Shown: positions 46,451 to 52,042 of the stretch, in pieces
Numbering within the stretch: position 1 is the stretch's first letter
Layout: each line of letters begins with the position of its first letter
Position numbers and translations under genes: made by a program
From: Sideroxydans sp.
GTDB lineage: Bacteria > Pseudomonadota > Gammaproteobacteria > Burkholderiales > Gallionellaceae
Assembly: GCA_028687425.1 (NCBI GenBank)
Contig: JAQUAD010000014.1
Location: 1-52,042, forward strand
Reading direction: 5' to 3'
DNA length: 52,042 nt
The notes under the pieces: generated by a model
What the model saw: only the letters and a program-made list of their open reading frames with translations
What the model was told of the DNA's origin: nothing
Database searches by the model: none

Positions 46451-47281
46451 TCAGTTATTTGCCAGCAGCCAGGCTTCGATCTCGGGCCAATGATACGCCG
46501 CACCCTCGATGATGCCTGCGCTGTAATTGCCGTTCATGCCGAGGAAACCGCCGCGCGCGGTGCACAGCGAGGCTTTGTGGATGTGCGCGAGCTGCTGCTT
46601 CAGTTCCGGTGCCGCATTGGCGACCAGCACTGCGGGCACATCGCTCTGCAACACATCCAGATCATTGCCGCTGTCGCCCGCGAACACGGTGTCGAGCCGG
46701 CCGTAGCCCTGTTGCTGCATCAGGAACTCGATGGCATGCAGTTTGTTGGCGGATGCGGGCAACACATCCAGCAGGCCGACATGCGCGGCCTCGTCTATGC
46801 TCCAGATCAGGTTGGCCTTGATGCCATGCCCGGCCAGCAGGCTGCGCATCTGCGCCTGCAGTGCAATGGCGTCCGCCGACAGATCGACATAGAAACTCAG
46901 CTTGTGCCGGTTCTGCTTGGCCGGTTCCTGCAAGCGCAGCTCGCCGAACGCCTGCAGCAATTGCGCCAACGCTTCGCGCGACATGTCGCCCCAGTCCGGC
47001 GCAATCTGCTCATCCCATTCGTCGCGCCGCTGCCAGCTTCCCGCTTCGATCTGGTAGAGCGTGGAACCCACATCGGCGATGACGAAATCCGGCTGCGGCA
47101 GATCGTACTCGGCGATGGCCTGCTCGATCAGCTCGCGATGGCGGCCGCTCACATAGGCCAGCTGCACATCATCACGCTCGACCAGACGCTGGAAGGTCGC
47201 GCGCGCACCCGGCGATTCGGGCTGCGCGCCGTTCGGGATCAGTGTGCGATCGAGGTCGGTACACAGCAGGTGACGGCTCAT
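46451..47281 (-). CDS. spp: Sucrose-6F-phosphate phosphatase
   Basis: The 276-residue HAD phosphatase has the nucleophile motif DLDRTL (Asp9, Asp11), VSGR near residue 44, a Lys in the middle third and the closing GDSGNDLD near residue 203. It matches sucrose-phosphate phosphatase in length and order. It removes phosphate from sucrose-6F-phosphate made by the upstream synthase. Its ATG overlaps the synthase stop (ATGA). The synthase's own HAD-like domain appears inactive, so this enzyme is probably essential for the pathway. Confidence 0.9.
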   Translation of the reverse strand: MSRHLLCTDLDRTLIPNGAQPESPGARATFQRLVERDDVQLAYVSGRHRELIEQAIAEYDLPQPDFVIADVGSTLYQIEAGSWQRRDEWDEQIAPDWGDMSREALAQLLQAFGELRLQEPAKQNRHKLSFYVDLSADAIALQAQMRSLLAGHGIKANLIWSIDEAAHVGLLDVLPASANKLHAIEFLMQQQGYGRLDTVFAGDSGNDLDVLQSDVPAVLVANAAPELKQQLAHIHKASLCTARGGFLGMNGNYSAGIIEGAAYHWPEIEAWLLANN

Positions 47282-49416
47282 GCGTCCCCCCTTCCCCTGG
47301 AGAAGAAATCATAGTGTGCGATCGCCTCCAGTACGCCTGCCGCATGTTGTTGCTGCGTTTGAAAGATGCTGTCGATGGCGGCGATGTCGGCCAGCTCGTC
47401 CAGATGGCGATTGCTCACCACCGCCCCCAGCGTGTTGCCCATCAGCATGTCGCTATCGGCCGCTGTCGCGCCGCACACCAGCGTGTTCTCCAGCGAGAAC
47501 CCGAGCTGCTCGGAACACCAACGCATGGCCAGCCCTTTGGAGGCGCGCACCGGCACTACATCCAAAAACTGGCCGAAAGAGAACACCGCATTCACGGTCT
47601 GTTCGTTGCGCAACAGGACCTGCCGCACTTCGTGCACGTTCGTCAGCGCATGGTCCACGTAATAGCTGATCTTGAACGGGGTCTGGTGCATCTTGGGTTG
47701 CAGGGTCAGGCCCGGCACCTCGGCCAGCACATCGCGCACTTCCTGCGGATTCCAGCGATGATTGATGTGGCGCGCCCAGCTCTCGGAGCGCGTCAACGCC
47801 GGCGCATAGTGGATCTCCGTGCCCTGTCCGGTGATCAGCACATCCGGCTTGGGGATGTTGTATTCGCGCAGCCTGGCCAGTGCGTCGTCCAGCCGGCGGC
47901 CGGTGGCGATGCCGAAGATGGTCGTTTTGCGATGCGTCTGCATGAGCTGCAGGAATTCGCGCAGCGCTGCATCGTCCCCGATCAGGTTCAGATCGATGCT
48001 GGTGAAGATCGCGCGATTGCGGAACACGCCCGGACGGCGAATGCTGGTGATCGGCTCCACCGGCTCGGAGCGCTCCACCAGCGGACGTATCACCTGCAGA
48101 TACTTCGTCACATGCGCCTGCCATGAATAATGGCGCGCCACGCCTTCGATACCGCTCTTCGCCAAGCGGCGCCAGGCAGGTCTGTCGCTCAATGTATCGA
48201 GCAGCGTCTGCGCCATCGCGGCACGATCCAGCGGATTGATCAGATGGCCGTTGCCGCAGTTGCCGATGATATCGATGGGGCCGCCGTCTTCGGTCGCCAC
48301 GATGGGCAGGCCGCAGGCGGCGGCTTCGATCAGGGTCAGGCCGAACGGCTCGGTCAGCGCGGGATTGACGAACACACCGTGCAGGCTGGCCGCCAGACGG
48401 TACAGCACGGCTACTTCTTCCTGCGCATGATGTTTCGGGTAGGCGACCTTGCCGTACAGATCGTATTTGTCGATGGCGAGCAGGATGCTGTTGAGCACAC
48501 CGGCCGTCGTATCTTCCATCTCGTGGATGTCGTCGCGGTTGCCGGCCACGATCACCAGATTGGCGATGGACTGCAAAGCGGGCAAGCGGCCATAGGCTTC
48601 GATCAGCGCCACGATGTTCTTGCGCGGATCGGGGCGCGACAGGGCGAGGATGATGGGTTTGTCCGGCTCGACCAGGAAACGCTTCAGCTGCTGCGCGATG
48701 GCGCTCTGCTTCTCGTCGCCCCGCGGCGGATAGAACTGCTTCAGATCGGTGCCGGGCGGCACCACGCGCATGCGCGACGGCTGGTAGAAATCGTACAAAC
48801 CGTATTGCTGTTCGACTTCCTGTCGTGTGCTGGTGATCACACGCTCGGCGACGCCCAGCGTGTCTTCCTCGGCCTCGATACGGCGCGTGATGTGATAGGT
48901 GGTTTCGATCTCGTTGCGCGGCACGCCGCTGGCCAGCAGTTGCTTGCGCTTGCTGCGCCCCAGCGAATGTCCGGTAAACACCAGCGGGATGCCGAGCTGA
49001 TGCGCCAGCCGCGAACCGACATAACCCGCATCCGCATAGTGGCCGTGGATCACATCCGGCAAACGGGGTTGCGCCTTGAAGTAGGCCAGCGCGTTGTCGG
49101 AAAAACTCTCCAGGCAATCCCACAACATCTCCTTGCGCAGATACACCGGTTCGCCGCAATCGATACGCACGATCTCGGCTTTATCCGAAAGCACCTCGAC
49201 CGGCTCCGCATAATTCTGGCTGACGCTTTCGTCCGGCACGCGGCGCGTCAGCAGGATGACGCGCTCCACTTCCTTGCTTTCGCCCAGTGCGCGCGCCAGC
49301 TCGACCACATATTTGGTCTGGCCGCCGGTATCGGCATCGCGCCCCAGCTCCAGATCGTGGCCGCGGATCAAGCCGTGCACGCTGACCAGTACGATGAACA
49401 ACGGTGACTTTTTCAT
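47278..49416 (-). CDS. sps: Sucrose-phosphate synthase
   Basis: The 712-residue protein has a GT4 glycosyltransferase part (residues about 1-450): VSVHGLIRGHDLELGRDADTGGQT binds fructose-6-phosphate and the later NPALTEPFGLTLIEAAACG binds UDP- or ADP-glucose. The C-terminal 250 residues are a HAD-like sucrose-phosphatase-related domain, but where active enzymes have DxDxT this one reads TSIDLNL, with Ser473 in place of the nucleophile. Bacterial SPS proteins often carry such an inactive domain. It overlaps fructokinase and phosphatase genes by ATGA. Confidence 0.93.
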   Translation of the reverse strand: MKKSPLFIVLVSVHGLIRGHDLELGRDADTGGQTKYVVELARALGESKEVERVILLTRRVPDESVSQNYAEPVEVLSDKAEIVRIDCGEPVYLRKEMLWDCLESFSDNALAYFKAQPRLPDVIHGHYADAGYVGSRLAHQLGIPLVFTGHSLGRSKRKQLLASGVPRNEIETTYHITRRIEAEEDTLGVAERVITSTRQEVEQQYGLYDFYQPSRMRVVPPGTDLKQFYPPRGDEKQSAIAQQLKRFLVEPDKPIILALSRPDPRKNIVALIEAYGRLPALQSIANLVIVAGNRDDIHEMEDTTAGVLNSILLAIDKYDLYGKVAYPKHHAQEEVAVLYRLAASLHGVFVNPALTEPFGLTLIEAAACGLPIVATEDGGPIDIIGNCGNGHLINPLDRAAMAQTLLDTLSDRPAWRRLAKSGIEGVARHYSWQAHVTKYLQVIRPLVERSEPVEPITSIRRPGVFRNRAIFTSIDLNLIGDDAALREFLQLMQTHRKTTIFGIATGRRLDDALARLREYNIPKPDVLITGQGTEIHYAPALTRSESWARHINHRWNPQEVRDVLAEVPGLTLQPKMHQTPFKISYYVDHALTNVHEVRQVLLRNEQTVNAVFSFGQFLDVVPVRASKGLAMRWCSEQLGFSLENTLVCGATAADSDMLMGNTLGAVVSNRHLDELADIAAIDSIFQTQQQHAAGVLEAIAHYDFFSRGRGDA

Positions 49417-50375
49417 GATCGCCACGCCTCCAGGAAGGGTTCGTAGAAATCCGCATGTGCCGGCGCTGCTCCCCGTATGGTGCATATCGCCGCCGCAAAT
49501 TCATGTGCACGCGCGAGGGTCTGCTCGAGCGGCCAGCCCTGCAGTTTGCCCAATATGAACACTGCGGAAAATCCGTCCCCGGCGCCAACCGTATCGACTA
49601 CCGTTATCGGTGCACTGGTCGGCCGCATGCTTACCTCTTCGCCATCCCGCCGCACCAGCCAGGCACCTTCCGCTCCGCAGGTGACCAGCACCTGCCCGAT
49701 GTCGAACATCTGCATGAAGGCGCGCGCATGCCCGGCCAGCGTGTCGCCGGGCAAGGCGAACAGGTCGGCCAATATTGCCATCTCTTCGTTGTTCAGCTTG
49801 ACCGTATCCGCCTGACGCAGGGAACGACGCAGCACTTGCGCGTCATACCAGGGCGCGCGCAGGTTCACATCGAAGAACGCCGGCACGCTGATGCTGTTCA
49901 ACAACATCTTCAGCGCACTCCGCGAGGCCGCGTGGCGCTGGGCCAGCGTGCCGAAATACACCAGTTGCGGATGGACGGATAAGGCGGTCATGCGTGCCAC
50001 TGTGGCATGGATATGGTCGTAGGCTTGTTCGGGCAATATCTCGAAGCGGTGCGTGCCCGCTTCAAAATGGACCTTTACCTGTCCCGTCGGACGCTGTTGA
50101 TCGCACTGCACCCCCATCGTCTCCATGCCGGCGGCGGTCATCGTCTCCAGCAGTTCGTCGCGCAGGGCATCGTTGCCGGTGCGGGTGATCAGCACAGGAT
50201 TGAGGCCGAAGGCCTTGAGGTGTCTTGCAACATTGAAGGGGGCGCCGCCGAGGACGCTGCGGTCAGGAAAGACGTCGGCCAGTACCTCGCCGAATAGCGC
50301 AACGGTAGCTCCACTGCGCCGAGAAGATAGGGATGGATCGTGAATTGAGCGTGTCTGGTCTGCTGTTTCTTTCAT
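49413..50375 (-). CDS. Fructokinase (PfkB family)
   Basis: The 320-residue ribokinase-like protein carries GGAPFNVARHLKAFG near residue 44 and the anion-hole motif DTVGAGDGFSAVF near residue 260, with catalytic Asp in GAGD. Fructose as substrate is inferred from its place at the head of a sucrose operon; related clusters pair fructokinase with amylosucrase and sucrose synthesis. I chose the ATG at 50375 for its AGG-type site; an ATG eight codons earlier is also possible. The stop overlaps the sps start (ATGA). Confidence 0.85.
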   Translation of the reverse strand: MKETADQTRSIHDPSLSSRRSGATVALFGEVLADVFPDRSVLGGAPFNVARHLKAFGLNPVLITRTGNDALRDELLETMTAAGMETMGVQCDQQRPTGQVKVHFEAGTHRFEILPEQAYDHIHATVARMTALSVHPQLVYFGTLAQRHAASRSALKMLLNSISVPAFFDVNLRAPWYDAQVLRRSLRQADTVKLNNEEMAILADLFALPGDTLAGHARAFMQMFDIGQVLVTCGAEGAWLVRRDGEEVSMRPTSAPITVVDTVGAGDGFSAVFILGKLQGWPLEQTLARAHEFAAAICTIRGAAPAHADFYEPFLEAWRS

Positions 50376-50641
50376 TGGCCTGTGGATACATGCCGCCACA
50401 TTGGTTCCGCGACGAACTAAATGATGAGCGATGTGCGTATTTTACAGCTTATTGAACTTCTGTTGCCGCAATTGCCACCTATTCCGTGAATCAATCGCGT
50501 AATATCTTGCATCTGCCGTCATCATGCTCCGGTTTGGAGCTGCTAGCCGCTCTGTGATATAAACGCGGCCCCACACCTAATTCGAGAAGCACGAAGCCGC
50601 GCGCATCGATGCTTCCATCCAAACGCACAGGAGCAGCCATC

Positions 50642-52027
50642 GTGACCGACACACGCCAGACCCATATCCCCATTTATTCGGCCAGCCAGCCGCAGTTCCG
50701 GTCTTACAACCTGAACAATTTCCGCGACATCCCGCAGATCGCCAGACTCACCGAACAACAGCAGCTGGATATCGAGATCGTCGGCAATGTGCTGCCGTTC
50801 AAGGTGAACAACTACGTGGTCGACCAGCTGATCGACTGGGATAAAGTGCCCAACGACCCGATCTTCGCGCTCACCTTCCCGCAACGCGACATGCTGAGCA
50901 CCGAGCATTACGACGAGATGGCCGCCCTGCTCGCGCGCGGTGCGGACAAGACAGAGATCAAGGAAGTCGCCAACCGCATCCGCATGCAGCTCAACCCGCA
51001 CCCGGCCGGGCAGGCAGACCACAACGTGCCGGAGATGGACGGCGAACGCCTGCACGGCATGCAACACAAATACCGGCAGACCATCCTGTTCTTCCCCAGC
51101 CAGGGACAGACCTGCCATGCCTATTGCACATTCTGTTTCCGCTGGCCGCAGTTCGTCGGCATGACCGACATCAAGTTCGCCAGCCGCGAAGTGGAGAAGC
51201 TGGTGGAATATGTGAAGCGCAACCCGCAGATCACCGACATCCTGTTCACCGGCGGCGACCCGATGATCATGAGCGCGAAGAACCTCGCCGCGTATATCGA
51301 GCCGCTGCTGTCGGCCGACCTGCCGAATCTGGTGAATATCCGCATCGGCACCAAGGTGCTGGGCTACTGGCCGCACAAGTTCGTGGATGACGACGACACG
51401 CAGGAGATGCTGGCGCTGTTCCGCAAGGTGACCGACAGCGGCAAGCAGCTGGCGCTGATGGCGCACTTCAACCATCCGCGCGAACTGGAGAACGACACCG
51501 TGCGCCAGGCCATCCGCAACCTGCGCGAGGCCAACGTGATGATCCGCACCCAGTCGCCAGTGATGCGCCACATCAACGACGACCCGGCGCTGTGGGCGCG
51601 CATGTGGGAAGAGCAGGTCAAACAGGGCTGTGTGCCGTATTACATGTTCCTCGCGCGCGACACCGGTGCGCAGCATTACTTCTCGGTGCCGCTGGTGCGC
51701 GCCTGGCAGATCTTCCGCGAGGCCTACCAGCAGGTGTCGGGACTGGCGCGCACGGTGCGCGGCCCGAGCATGTCGGCCAACCCCGGCAAGGTTCAGATGC
51801 TCGGCGTGGCCGACGCGGGCGGCCAGAAGGTCATGGTGATGCGCTTCCTGCAGGGCCGCGACCCGGACTGGGTGCAGCGCCCGTTCTTCGCGGCATACGA
51901 CGAGACCGCCACCTGGATAGACGAGCTCAAGCCTGCATTCGGTGAAGAGAAGTTCTTTTTCGAGGAAGAACTGGAGCAGCTGTTCCACGAGCGCAACGAC
52001 ACCAGCACGGCGGACGATTTCGAGTAA
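50642..52027 (+). CDS. KamA family radical SAM protein (lysine 2,3-aminomutase-like)
   Basis: The 461-residue protein has the radical SAM cluster motif CHAYCTFC (Cys158, Cys162, Cys165) and the SAM-binding TGGDPMIM near residue 208. A Lys in SANPGKVQ near 390 is at the usual PLP-lysine position of aminomutases. The family includes lysine 2,3-aminomutase (AblA) and EpmB; this protein is longer than EpmB and lacks an adjacent ablB or epmA. The GTG start at 50642 has AGGAG eight bases upstream; an ATG at 50609 has none. It is divergent from the sucrose operon. Confidence 0.85.
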   Translation: MTDTRQTHIPIYSASQPQFRSYNLNNFRDIPQIARLTEQQQLDIEIVGNVLPFKVNNYVVDQLIDWDKVPNDPIFALTFPQRDMLSTEHYDEMAALLARGADKTEIKEVANRIRMQLNPHPAGQADHNVPEMDGERLHGMQHKYRQTILFFPSQGQTCHAYCTFCFRWPQFVGMTDIKFASREVEKLVEYVKRNPQITDILFTGGDPMIMSAKNLAAYIEPLLSADLPNLVNIRIGTKVLGYWPHKFVDDDDTQEMLALFRKVTDSGKQLALMAHFNHPRELENDTVRQAIRNLREANVMIRTQSPVMRHINDDPALWARMWEEQVKQGCVPYYMFLARDTGAQHYFSVPLVRAWQIFREAYQQVSGLARTVRGPSMSANPGKVQMLGVADAGGQKVMVMRFLQGRDPDWVQRPFFAAYDETATWIDELKPAFGEEKFFFEEELEQLFHERNDTSTADDFE

Positions 52028-52042
52028 AGGCGCAGCCCCGCA

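Noticed and set aside
50543-51988. 481-codon minus-strand frame opposite the KamA-like gene
   Set aside because: It covers the radical SAM gene in antisense and its translation is His/Arg/Val-rich without motifs.

Overview
The window looks like a chromosomal segment of a chemolithoautotrophic betaproteobacterium, probably a relative of the Gallionellaceae (Sideroxydans/Gallionella). This placement rests on gene order and family recognition, not a database search. The main clues are betaproteobacterial housekeeping blocks (polA, DUF2782, thrB; leuS-lptE-holA; cutA-dsbD-aroQ-accB-accC-prmA-DUF3426), a Calvin-cycle phosphoribulokinase, and a Cyc2-like outer-membrane monoheme cytochrome-porin of the type linked to Fe(II) oxidation. 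The backbone is GC-rich and packed, with many ATGA start/stop overlaps.

Layout. 1-2417 (-): a membrane protein, ferredoxin, hydrolase and NodI-like ABC ATPase in a coupled chain. 2536-5853: bacteriohemerythrin, DUF167, a degenerate pseudouridine synthase, a VF530-family gene, a membrane protein and thioredoxin. 4953-6581 also holds decayed copies of the VF530 gene's 3' end and a long inverted repeat. 7189-16178: polA, LOG-family protein, DUF2782, thrB, two membrane proteins, and a uvrD-MEKHLA-AhpD-like operon. 16276-17172: phosphoribulokinase. 17320-27850: the leuS and acc/dsbD housekeeping blocks. 28158-31547 (-): the cyc2-like gene and a two-component system. 31649-36309: a tandem glycine riboswitch and gcvT-gcvH-gcvP. 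36320-41523: thiol peroxidase, a small membrane protein, a YcgR-like PilZ protein, then two overlapping cation exporters.

41651-44199 is accessory DNA. Five small genes on the minus strand (DUF4145, two zinc-ribbon proteins, a zinc-ribbon membrane protein, a KTSC-like protein) are each followed within about 12 bases by an imperfect inverted repeat with attC-like core sites. I read this as an integron gene-cassette array with no integrase in view (a CALIN), and consider it the most interesting feature of the window.

44489-50375 (-): a sucrose operon in the order fructokinase, sucrose-phosphate synthase, sucrose-phosphate phosphatase, amylosucrase, joined by ATGA overlaps. It should make sucrose and convert it to glucan plus recycled fructose. 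A KamA-family radical SAM gene diverges from it at the right edge.

The genes suggest an iron-oxidising autotroph with glycine cleavage, peroxide and thiol defences, calcium export and a sucrose/glucan store or osmolyte. Other points of note are a GC-rich palindrome inside the leuS reading frame, a pseudouridine synthase with Glu in place of the catalytic Asp, and a direct repeat upstream of the cyc2-like gene that fits an OmpR-family response-regulator site.
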